Source of the DNA: Planctomycetaceae bacterium
GTDB taxonomy: Bacteria > Planctomycetota > Planctomycetia > Pirellulales > Pirellulaceae
Assembly: GCA_018660825.1 (NCBI GenBank)
Contig: JABJJO010000064.1
Coordinates: forward strand, 1-62,257
Length of the DNA stretch: 62,257 nt
Direction of reading: 5' to 3'
In this document: one piece after another, positions 26,752-34,788 of the stretch
How positions within the stretch are numbered: the stretch's first letter is position 1
Layout: every line of letters begins with the position of its first letter
Program-made: the position numbers and the translations under genes
Notes under the pieces: generated by a model
The model's database searches: none
The model's input: the letters and a program-made list of their open reading frames with translations, nothing else
Told to the model about the DNA's origin: nothing

Positions 26752-27753
26752 ATGACGGAACAAGACAGACAATCGGACGCTGCGACGCCAGAGTCTTCGG
26801 TACTCCCAGTTCCGTCGGAGCCTATCCCAGCGGTAAATGCTGCCTGTTGGTTTTTGACAGGACCCACAGCTAGTGGGAAATCCGCGACGGCTATGGCGCT
26901 TGCGGAAAAGATCGACGCTGAAATTATTTCGTTAGATTCCATGGCGATCTACCGCGAAATGGATATCGGCACAGCCAAGCCTGCGGTTAGTGAGCGTGTC
27001 GTTGCGCATCACTTATTGGACATTCGCGTTTGTACTGAAGAATTTAGTGTTGCTCAGTACCTCGAGGCTGCCCATAGTTGTGTCGCTGAAATTTTAGCAC
27101 GCGGCAAAGTCCCTTTGTTCGTTGGGGGTACTCCGATGTACCTCAAGGTGCTGTTGCGAGGTATGTTTGTCGGACCACCGGCGGATTGGGAATTTCGCGG
27201 ACAGGTTCAAGAGCAGATTGATTTACATGGAAACGAATTGATTCATCAACAGCTTGAACGTGTAGATCCCTTGTCGGCTCATAAACTACATCCCAACGAT
27301 ATTAGGAGGGTCATTAGAGCCCTCGAAGTGTTTCATCTAACGGGTGTACCGATTAGTCACCAACAACAACAATTTGAAGACCAAGGTGCTTCAGGCAGGC
27401 AGAATGTATTTGTATTATCTTGGCCACGCCCACGGCTTCATCAGCGGATCGAGCAGCGTGTTGAGCAGATGTTTGAAAGTGGTTTTGTGGCAGAGGTTGA
27501 GGCGTTAGTTGAAAAATACGGTTCGCTCGGACGTACGGCAGCGCAGGCCGTAGGATATCAAGAGGTATTGGCACTGCTAAACAAAAAGTGCTCACTGGAT
27601 GATGCGATTGAACAAGTGAAAATTCGCACGCGCAGATTTGCCCGGCGTCAGGAGACATGGTTTCGCGGTTTCGAGGAATGTATTTGGATACCGCAGGTAG
27701 TGCCTGTGGAAATAGGCGATACAGTTGACCAAATCTTAGAGCAATCCGAGTAG
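26752..27753 (+). CDS. miaA: tRNA dimethylallyltransferase
   Basis: Transfers dimethylallyl to A37 of tRNAs reading UNN codons. P-loop GPTASGKS at residues 37-44, LDSMAIYREMDIGTAKP, HHLLDI, PLFVGGTPMYLKVLL, the RRVIRALEV motif and the C-terminal RRQETWFRG are all present. About 30 residues precede the P-loop, longer than usual, but there is no internal Met to choose. Length 333. Confidence 0.95.
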   Translation: MTEQDRQSDAATPESSVLPVPSEPIPAVNAACWFLTGPTASGKSATAMALAEKIDAEIISLDSMAIYREMDIGTAKPAVSERVVAHHLLDIRVCTEEFSVAQYLEAAHSCVAEILARGKVPLFVGGTPMYLKVLLRGMFVGPPADWEFRGQVQEQIDLHGNELIHQQLERVDPLSAHKLHPNDIRRVIRALEVFHLTGVPISHQQQQFEDQGASGRQNVFVLSWPRPRLHQRIEQRVEQMFESGFVAEVEALVEKYGSLGRTAAQAVGYQEVLALLNKKCSLDDAIEQVKIRTRRFARRQETWFRGFEECIWIPQVVPVEIGDTVDQILEQSE

Positions 27754-27794
27754 GAATTGCTCTTATACGCATCGAAGGTCGGAAAGTATCTGCC

Positions 27795-27811
27795 AAGGCT
27801 TCGTGCCTTTT
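27795..27811 (+). terminator. Weak hairpin after miaA
   Basis: AAGGC 27795-27799 pairs with GCCTT 27805-27809, loop TTCGT, followed by TT. Short stem and short T-run, so only a weak terminator candidate. Confidence 0.3.
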
Positions 27812-27943
27812 CCAAAGTCACTTCCGCTAGTAAGATGGTATGTTTGGCTGCTAGTGCTATTAATGAACTAGTGGCGAAACATAGCCTGTAGAGCTAAAAC
27901 GTAAAATTTGAAATATTGAAGTTATAACGAAGGATATTAGACA

Positions 27944-29710
27944 GTGTTGCGAACCCATACTTGTGGTGAATTGCGGACAGAGCAGATTGATTCAGAAGTT
28001 ACTTTGTGTGGCTGGATTGATAGTTCACGTGATCATGGCGGAGCTGTATTTATTGACTTGCGCGATCGTTATGGCAAAACGCAAGTCGTGTTTGGCCCCG
28101 AAAGCGGTTTAGTGGATGAAGGCAGTACACTGCGTAACGAGGACGTGATTCTGGTAGTGGGCAAAGTTTCCCCTCGGCCGGATGGCACCGTCAACGCTAA
28201 GTTGCCCACGGGCGAATTAGAAGTTCGAGTCACGCAGCTTCAAATTCTTAACAAAAGTGAAACTCCACCATTTACGCCCAGTCAACAAGAGTTACCTGGC
28301 GAAGACTTGCGATTGCAGTATCGCTATTTGGATCTGCGACGCAAGCCAATGCAAGATGTGTTGCAACTACGTAGTCGTATTATCAAGATGATGCGAGACT
28401 ATTTTGAGCAACACGATTTTATTGATATAGAAACTCCAATTCTGGGGCGCAGTACTCCAGAGGGCGCTCGCGATTATCTTGTGCCGAGTCGCGTGCACGA
28501 GGGAGAATTCTATGCGTTACCGCAATCGCCTCAACTTTACAAACAAATTTTGATGGTGGCCGGATACGATCGTTATATTCAAGTCGCACGTTGTTTTCGA
28601 GATGAAGATCTACGAGCAGATAGACAACCAGAATTCACTCAGCTCGACGTTGAAATGTCGTTCGTGGATGCTGATGATGTGATGGGATTGATCGACGGTT
28701 TGATGCAAAAGATGGCGTTGGATATCAAGGGGTTGGAATTGCAGTTACCGCTGCCACGAATGACCTACGACGAAGCGATGAGTCGATTTGGTAGCGATGC
28801 ACCTGACCTGAGATTTGGAATGGAATTGATCGATTGCTCTGACTTGGCTGCCAAGGCTGAGTTTCGAGTGTTCTCCGGGGCAGTCGAGTCTGGTGGTGTG
28901 GTGAGGGGGATCAAAGCGGATGGTGCGGCGGAGAACTTCTCCCGTAAACGAATCGATCAACTTACAGATTGGGTGAAACAAGATTTCGGTGCGAAGGGCC
29001 TGGCGTGGTTCCGTGTCGAGGAAGATGGAACGTTATGGTCGCCGATAGCTAAAAACTTTAGCGATGAACTCTTGGTGGAGATTGGCCAGCGCATGGAAGC
29101 TAAGCCGGGTGATATTATGTTTTTTATCGCCGATACTTGGGAAGTCAGTTGTCGAGCATTGTCGGCTCTGAGGAAATCTCTTGGTGCTGAGTTGAAATTA
29201 TACGACCCGCAGGAGATGCATTTCTCATGGGTCGTCGAATTCCCCATGTTCGATTACGACGCGGCGGAAAAACGCTGGGTGTCTACTCATCATCCCTTTA
29301 CTGCACCGCGACCTCAAGATGTAGCCTTGCTTGAAACCGATGCGGCAAAAGCGAGAGCGATTGCCTATGACCTAGTGATTAATGGTTTTGAGGCAGGTGG
29401 CGGTACGATTCGAATCCACGACCAAGATGATCAACGGCAGGTGTTTGAGTTGCTAGGGATTGATGAAGAGACAGCCCAAGATCGCTTTGGATTTTTGCTC
29501 GATGCATTGAAATACGGCGCACCACCACATGGTGGGATAGCACTTGGAATCGACCGAGTCGTCATGCTATTCGGAGATTTGGATAATATTCGGGATTGCA
29601 TTGCGTTCCCAAAAACGCAGAAAGCTGCGGATATGATGACTGGGGCCCCGAGTCCTGTCGATGATAAACAACTACGTGAACTTAGCATCAACGTCATTCG
29701 CCCCGATTGA
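27944..29710 (+). CDS. aspS: Aspartate-tRNA ligase
   Basis: Class II synthetase that charges tRNA-Asp. N-terminal OB anticodon-binding fold (residues 1-105), motif 2 FRDEDLRADRQPEFTQLDVEMSF, the bacterial GAD insertion (about 275-400), and motif 3 GIALGIDRVVMLF near the C-terminus. Length 588 matches the bacterial form. The start is GTG 27944, supported by AAGGA about 10 bases upstream. A terminator follows at 29762. Confidence 0.96.
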   Translation: MLRTHTCGELRTEQIDSEVTLCGWIDSSRDHGGAVFIDLRDRYGKTQVVFGPESGLVDEGSTLRNEDVILVVGKVSPRPDGTVNAKLPTGELEVRVTQLQILNKSETPPFTPSQQELPGEDLRLQYRYLDLRRKPMQDVLQLRSRIIKMMRDYFEQHDFIDIETPILGRSTPEGARDYLVPSRVHEGEFYALPQSPQLYKQILMVAGYDRYIQVARCFRDEDLRADRQPEFTQLDVEMSFVDADDVMGLIDGLMQKMALDIKGLELQLPLPRMTYDEAMSRFGSDAPDLRFGMELIDCSDLAAKAEFRVFSGAVESGGVVRGIKADGAAENFSRKRIDQLTDWVKQDFGAKGLAWFRVEEDGTLWSPIAKNFSDELLVEIGQRMEAKPGDIMFFIADTWEVSCRALSALRKSLGAELKLYDPQEMHFSWVVEFPMFDYDAAEKRWVSTHHPFTAPRPQDVALLETDAAKARAIAYDLVINGFEAGGGTIRIHDQDDQRQVFELLGIDEETAQDRFGFLLDALKYGAPPHGGIALGIDRVVMLFGDLDNIRDCIAFPKTQKAADMMTGAPSPVDDKQLRELSINVIRPD

Positions 29711-29761
29711 TCTTTGCTAACATGCCCTTCCTCAGGGTTATGCAAAATATTTAATTCGTCC

Positions 29762-29790
29762 GCGGCGCGCTTGCTACGGCGCGTTTTTGT
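29762..29790 (+). terminator. Rho-independent terminator after aspS
   Basis: GCGCGC 29765-29770 pairs with GCGCGT 29779-29784 (one G-U pair), followed by TTTTTGTT. It overlaps the end of a possible minus-strand coding remnant. Confidence 0.65.
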
Positions 29791-29998
29791 TCGTTTGCTC
29801 CGATAATGTGGCAGTTTTGAGACGATTCCACTTCTCGTTAAACGCCGCTTCGTCGAACAGTTCAGGATTCATAACGCCGTTATGTCCGGGGTAGGTTTCG
29901 AGTCCTAAATCCGCTAACGGCGTGCGCCACCTTGTCGTAATAGTCGGTCGTGAGAGTAACAGGGACGGTCGCGAATTGAGATGTTCTCGTAAAGATGG
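29774..29998 (-). pseudogene. Possible coding remnant at the edge of the accessory block
   Basis: A 74-codon open stretch on the minus strand with protein-like composition (segments RWRTPLADLGLETYPGHNG and MNPELFDEAAFNEKWNRLK) but no start codon at its 5' side. It is in the same frame as the aldolase/cupin gene and separated from it only by two stop codons (30008-30010 and 29999-30001) with two codons between. It could be the 3' end of a gene truncated when the neighbouring block arrived, or a decayed extension of that gene. I do not recognise the family. Confidence 0.35.
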
Positions 29999-30007
29999 TC
30001 AACTCTG

Positions 30008-31648
30008 TCATCCACGCACAAATCCGGGATCGATGACGATACGCTCGGGCATGGGGTCGGCGCAGACCCAGATCATGTCGATTTCGTTTTCCGATTGATT
30101 AATGAAATGGTGCACGCGCCCCCGCGGTATCATGGCTGTAGCACAGTTGCTCAACGAGTATTTTCGACCCTCGACCAGACAGTCCGCATCACCGCGGATG
30201 ATGCAGACCGATTGGTCGACATCGTGCAGGTGGTCTAGTAGGCGGACTCCAGAATTCAAGCGTGCGAAACCACCACTCATTTCGATGCCAGGAACCAACG
30301 AGGCGTTGAAGTAATCAATGACCTCCGTTCCCGGGTCGACACCCTGTAGACGGTTTGCGGTGGCGAATCGTGTCACTTGTTCAAACCCAGGCGTTCCGGT
30401 GGCGCTTGCTGGCATGTCTGTTTGCTCAAACGACTGATCGACCGGCTCGCGCTCAGGCGTGCTCATTGCCAGCGCGACGTGCAGACGCGTGGCTTTGCCC
30501 AAATCGGGGTTGCGAGTCTGATGTGGCAACCAGCGAGGGATCGTAATGTTGTCCAACGGGCCTAGTCGATAAGTCCGTCCTTCGACGGATACCTCGGCTT
30601 CCCCTTCGAGTACGGTGACGGATTCGCCACAGGGGTGCCTGTGATAAGGCAGCACGGACTCAGGCTGTATGGTCACGATACCTGTCGTCAGGCCCCGCGC
30701 CGTGTTGAAATCGCCAACCAGTGCTTCCAAGGTAACGCCGGCCTCTAGTTCCGCGGTTTTCCCAGCGCCGTAATTGGTAATAACTTCATCCCGATCGGGG
30801 GTCGTCCCTACGGGTGGCTGGGAAACTGGCAGTAGGACATCTCGGCCCCCGGCAGGGTCAAGGCTAGCCGCTGGCATGCGGTCACGCCCAACGACTTGCA
30901 ACGCCTGATGGATTGATCGCAATAGCAGGCCGTTGTCAGCGCCCAGTCCTAGCATGTGAAACCCCTGTTCCCGCCGTTGGACGAGATTGTCAATACTAGT
31001 GGTCAGCAGACCGCAGTGCTTACCGGTTGCGTTGATCGAATCTTTCAATTGGAGGATTTGTTCGGCAACGCCGGGGCCTTCCCATTGGCCACGGTAACCG
31101 GCCGTTGCCGAGAAATCTGCGGGACCGAAAAAGAACACGTCCGTACCGTCAAGTTCGCACATGGCAGGTACGTTGGGAATGGCGGAGACGCTTTCGATTA
31201 ACGGGACGACCAGTACTTGTTCATTTGCCGCGGACGCATGTTCGACAAGACACTGGCCCCAGGCTGTGGCTCGCTCACCTCCGATTCCACGTCGACCTTC
31301 GGGCGGATAGCGGCAATCGCTGATAGCTTCATTAAGTTCTTCAACGGTTTCGATCCAAGGAATAACGACTCCGTCGGCACCAATATCGAGTGCGCGTTTC
31401 GTGAGTGACGTACTGCGTTCAGCCAATCTGACGAGCACCACGGTTTCGCTGCGTAAGGCAGCGCGGATATGCTCATTGATCTCCTTCCAATCAAGGTGCC
31501 CATGTTCGGCATCGATGACTACCCAATCCATATCCAAGGCGACCGCCATCTCGGTGATGCTGGCAGATTCCAGCGTGACCCACAATCCGTAGATAGGTTC
31601 GCTATTGGCGAGTTTATTTCGAAAGCGTTTCAGTGCGTCGGTTTTCAA
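30008..31648 (-). CDS. HpaI/HpcH-type class II aldolase fused to two cupin domains
   Basis: Residues 1-255 are a HpcH/HpaI aldolase, the pyruvate-dependent class that cleaves 2-keto-3-deoxy acids. Key residues: H49 in DAEHGH, R74 in VRLAE, metal ligands E152 (PLIES) and D178 (GPADFS). Residues about 300-395 are a complete cupin with H336, H338, E342 and H376. Residues about 440-540 are a second cupin with H473, H475 and H513/H514, but Gln in place of the Glu ligand. HpaI-like enzymes are normally about 260 residues, so this is a fusion. It follows the aldehyde dehydrogenase by 57 bases on the same strand, which suggests sugar-acid catabolism: aldolase yields pyruvate plus an aldehyde that the dehydrogenase oxidises. 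Substrate is inferred only. Confidence 0.82.
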   Translation of the reverse strand: MKTDALKRFRNKLANSEPIYGLWVTLESASITEMAVALDMDWVVIDAEHGHLDWKEINEHIRAALRSETVVLVRLAERSTSLTKRALDIGADGVVIPWIETVEELNEAISDCRYPPEGRRGIGGERATAWGQCLVEHASAANEQVLVVPLIESVSAIPNVPAMCELDGTDVFFFGPADFSATAGYRGQWEGPGVAEQILQLKDSINATGKHCGLLTTSIDNLVQRREQGFHMLGLGADNGLLLRSIHQALQVVGRDRMPAASLDPAGGRDVLLPVSQPPVGTTPDRDEVITNYGAGKTAELEAGVTLEALVGDFNTARGLTTGIVTIQPESVLPYHRHPCGESVTVLEGEAEVSVEGRTYRLGPLDNITIPRWLPHQTRNPDLGKATRLHVALAMSTPEREPVDQSFEQTDMPASATGTPGFEQVTRFATANRLQGVDPGTEVIDYFNASLVPGIEMSGGFARLNSGVRLLDHLHDVDQSVCIIRGDADCLVEGRKYSLSNCATAMIPRGRVHHFINQSENEIDMIWVCADPMPERIVIDPGFVRG

Positions 31649-31705
31649 TGCAAAAAGTCCCTAAGGTCTATGAGTGGTTTTTACTATGGATTAATTGTAA
31701 ACGTA

Positions 31706-33196
31706 TTATGTGAGAGGGCGAACGACCGAAGTGCTGCGGTAGTAGTCCAATAATGTTTCAATGGATAACACGCCACCGCCCAGTCCACTCTTGTTGACAC
31801 CGCCGTAGGGGACTCCGTGTGCGAACACGTTGTGGGCGTTGATCCAACTGTTTCCTGCCACCATGGCTTCGGCGACTCTAGCCGCTCGATCCGCATCGTC
31901 CGTCCAAACACTATTGGCAAGGCCATAGTTGGTGTCGTTGGCCATTTCGATTGCTTCTTCTTCAGTCTCGAATTTGGCTAGATATGCAACGGGACCGAAG
32001 ATTTCTTCGCGGGCCGCCACATTGTCCAGCGATCCGGCCAGCAGTGCGGGTTTGACGTAGTGCCCCTCGAAGCCTTCGACAGTGGCACGCCCGCCACCGA
32101 ACAGACATTCGGCTCCCGCGGCCTGACCCTTCTCTTGATAACCCAGCACGCGATCGCATTGTTTGGCGTTGACGACCGGCCCCATCTCGCTGGACGGATC
32201 GAGCGGATGCCCGATCCTGACCTGTTCCAGGCGATCCTTGCAATGTTCTAGGAATTCATCGTAAATATCGCTGTGGATCATCCAACGCGTTGCATCGCAA
32301 CAAACTTGTCCTGTATGGAACGTGATTGCCCCGACAAGTTTCTCGGCAGTGTCTGCCACATCCACATCGTCGAAGACAACGGCAGCACCTTTGCCTCCTA
32401 ATTCCAATTTGACGGGTACCAGATTACGCCCGCAGGCTGCGGCTACTAATTGACCGACTTCGGGTGAACCGGTGAACGACATCCGCTTAATCTCGGTATT
32501 GTTTGTCAATGCTGCCCCAGCGGTCTCACCACGGCCTGTCACAACGTTGATTACGCCGTCTGGCACACCGATTTCAGTCGCCAGTTGAGCCAGATAGATG
32601 GCCGACAGTGAAGTGTCTTCCGCCGGTTTGATGACGACCGTGTTGCCTGCCGCCAAGGCCGGAGATATTCCCCACCCGATTAATAAAAACGGAAAATTCC
32701 AGGGAAATATAAACGCACAGGCACCCCACGGTTGCTTATAAGTCCAGGCATCATGATCGGCGACATCGAGTTTTGTACGCGTCTCGACACCTTCCGCAAG
32801 TTGGACAAAGTATCGTAGTGTGTCGACGAAATTCTGAACATCACCCTCTGCTTGTGCTTCGATTTTTCCTGCTTCCAATGCTTCAATCTGAGCAATGATA
32901 GGTTTGCGCTGCTCGACGGCATCCGCTAAACGCAGAAGTACGGCACCACGATCAGCTTGAGAAAGTGTCGACCAAGCAGGAAACGCCAGGTTGGCAATGT
33001 CCACTGCGTGATCAACCTCTGCCGCCGCCAGATCATGAATATCCGCAATTTTGTTACCAGAACCGGGATCGATTGTCGCGATCAGTTCGCCGGTTGCAGC
33101 GGGATAGTCCTTACCTCCGACGAATCCGGGAAATGAATTGTTATTGAGGAACTGGGTGACTTCAGGCAGCAGACGCGATAGGGGTGAGATGTTCAT
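31706..33196 (-). CDS. NAD(P)-dependent aldehyde dehydrogenase
   Basis: ALDH superfamily enzyme. Seen: FPWNFPFLLIGW, KPAEDTSLSA nucleotide-binding segment, FTGSPEVGQ, the general-base LELGGKGAAVVF, and the catalytic TGQVCCDATR (Cys 299/300). EEIFGPV and NYGLANSVWT follow. Length 496 is standard. Likely oxidises the aldehyde released by the downstream aldolase, for example lactaldehyde or a semialdehyde, but the substrate is not visible in the sequence. Gap of 163 bases to the DUF1501 gene. Confidence 0.92.
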   Translation of the reverse strand: MNISPLSRLLPEVTQFLNNNSFPGFVGGKDYPAATGELIATIDPGSGNKIADIHDLAAAEVDHAVDIANLAFPAWSTLSQADRGAVLLRLADAVEQRKPIIAQIEALEAGKIEAQAEGDVQNFVDTLRYFVQLAEGVETRTKLDVADHDAWTYKQPWGACAFIFPWNFPFLLIGWGISPALAAGNTVVIKPAEDTSLSAIYLAQLATEIGVPDGVINVVTGRGETAGAALTNNTEIKRMSFTGSPEVGQLVAAACGRNLVPVKLELGGKGAAVVFDDVDVADTAEKLVGAITFHTGQVCCDATRWMIHSDIYDEFLEHCKDRLEQVRIGHPLDPSSEMGPVVNAKQCDRVLGYQEKGQAAGAECLFGGGRATVEGFEGHYVKPALLAGSLDNVAAREEIFGPVAYLAKFETEEEAIEMANDTNYGLANSVWTDDADRAARVAEAMVAGNSWINAHNVFAHGVPYGGVNKSGLGGGVLSIETLLDYYRSTSVVRPLT

Positions 33197-33359
33197 GGTA
33201 TGAGAGTCCTTAGATGGGATAGAATGAAATGGAAGTAAAAGATTGATAAGCGGGGTTTATTTACACGTATCACGTCCAACTCGCCAATGGACGCGATGGG
33301 TTGTCCGCCAACGGAGGCCGCAGCGGTGGTAAGATCTGTCATCAGACTCGCTGATCGGT

Positions 33360-34781
33360 TCACGCGATGATCTCCTGTACGACTTTGCCGGCAACATCCG
33401 TCAACCGAAACGGCCGACCGTGATGGTCGAAGGTCAACCGCTCATGATCCAGACCCAATAAGTGCAGCATGGTGGCGTGCAGATCGTTGATGTGGACCTG
33501 ACCTTCCACGCCGTAGTAGCCGAAGTCATCAGTAACGCCGTGCGTGATGCCACCTTTGACACCGCCCCCGGCCATCCACATGGTGAAGCCGTGGTGATTG
33601 TGTTCGCGACCATCACCGTTTTGAGCGTGCGGAGTGCGGCCAAACTCACCCCCCCATAGTACCAACGTGTCATCAAGCAAGCCCCTCGTTTTTAGATCAG
33701 TGAGCAATCCGGCAACCGGCTTGTCGGAAACCGCACAGCGATCAGGCAGTCCTGTGGCAATCTTGTTATGGTGATCCCAACCACCGAGCGAGACCTGAAT
33801 GAACCGCACGCCGGCCTCGGCAAAACGGCGGGCTAATAAACACTGGCGACCAAACCCGTCCGTCGGCGAGCCATTGATACCATAAAGGGCCAGAGTCTCT
33901 TTTGATTCCTCAGCGAAATCTACTAACCGTGGAGTTTCTGTTTGCATGCGGAATGCGAGTTCAAACGACTCGATGACGCCTTCCATCTGCTGATCCACTT
34001 TGAGATGATCGAGTTGTCGTTGGTTCATGGATTGAATCAGATCGATGCGGCGACGCTGTACTTTCACAGGGATTTGGGAGTCGGTTAAGTGACGGATGGG
34101 AGCCTTGTCCGGTGATGTTCCCACCTGTTCGATGGCAGTGCCCTGGTGGATGGCGGGCAAAAATGCACTGCTGAAATTACGTTCCCCTTCCTGGGGCAGA
34201 ATCGTGATGTAGGACGGCAGTTGCTGGTTCTCCGTCCCCAGTCCGTAGGATAGCCACGAACCCATGGAGGGGACGGTGTCAAAGAGATTGCCTGTGTGAA
34301 GCTGTCGAATCGCCACAGGGTGGTTGGGGCTGTCTGCCTGTACCGCTCGTAGAACACAGAGATCATCGGCGTGCTGGCCAAGGTGTGGCAACAGGTCGCT
34401 CATATAGAGACCGCATTCTCCCTGATGCATAAAACCCGTAACCGGACCCAACAGTCGTGTGTTATCAAGACCAACAGTCGCTTCCGTTTTAGGCAGTTTA
34501 TACGGTATAGGTTCTCCAGCCCGTTGGGCAAGGTGGGACTTATAATCAAAGAGGTCCATCTGGGATGGTCCGCCTGACATAAACAGGAAAATAACGCGTT
34601 TGGCGCGGGCAGGAAAATGGGGTTGCCTAGTGGCTAGTGGATTTGTGATATCATTTTTTATCGAATCCGCAGAGGCTTGTCGTTGTAGAATCGAGTTCAG
34701 TGCGAGCGTGCCGAACCCGCAACTCGTAGCGCGCAGGAAATCTCGCCGTGACGGGACGATGGATTCAGTGGGTTCCAGCAT
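33360..34781 (-). CDS. Tat-exported DUF1501 protein
   Basis: Sulfatase-fold protein of the DUF1501 family, abundant in planctomycetes, function not established. Start ATG 34781 chosen: AGGA lies 6 bases upstream, and the twin-arginine signal SRRDFLRATSCGFG follows directly. An in-frame ATG at 34907 would put 42 unrelated residues before it. FLFMSGGPSQMDLFDYK, DTLVLWGGEFGRTP and GREHNHHGFTMWMAGGGVKGG are family hallmarks with metal-type His/Asp residues. It starts 7 bases after the PSD1 stop, the usual PSD1-DUF1501 pairing in this phylum. Confidence 0.92.
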   Translation of the reverse strand: MLEPTESIVPSRRDFLRATSCGFGTLALNSILQRQASADSIKNDITNPLATRQPHFPARAKRVIFLFMSGGPSQMDLFDYKSHLAQRAGEPIPYKLPKTEATVGLDNTRLLGPVTGFMHQGECGLYMSDLLPHLGQHADDLCVLRAVQADSPNHPVAIRQLHTGNLFDTVPSMGSWLSYGLGTENQQLPSYITILPQEGERNFSSAFLPAIHQGTAIEQVGTSPDKAPIRHLTDSQIPVKVQRRRIDLIQSMNQRQLDHLKVDQQMEGVIESFELAFRMQTETPRLVDFAEESKETLALYGINGSPTDGFGRQCLLARRFAEAGVRFIQVSLGGWDHHNKIATGLPDRCAVSDKPVAGLLTDLKTRGLLDDTLVLWGGEFGRTPHAQNGDGREHNHHGFTMWMAGGGVKGGITHGVTDDFGYYGVEGQVHINDLHATMLHLLGLDHERLTFDHHGRPFRLTDVAGKVVQEIIA

Positions 34782-34788
34782 GGTAGTC

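Noticed and set aside
29899-29925. T-loop-like GGTTTCGAGTCC suggesting a tRNA
   Set aside because: No acceptor, D or anticodon arm flanks it, and it lies within a protein-like stretch on the minus strand.
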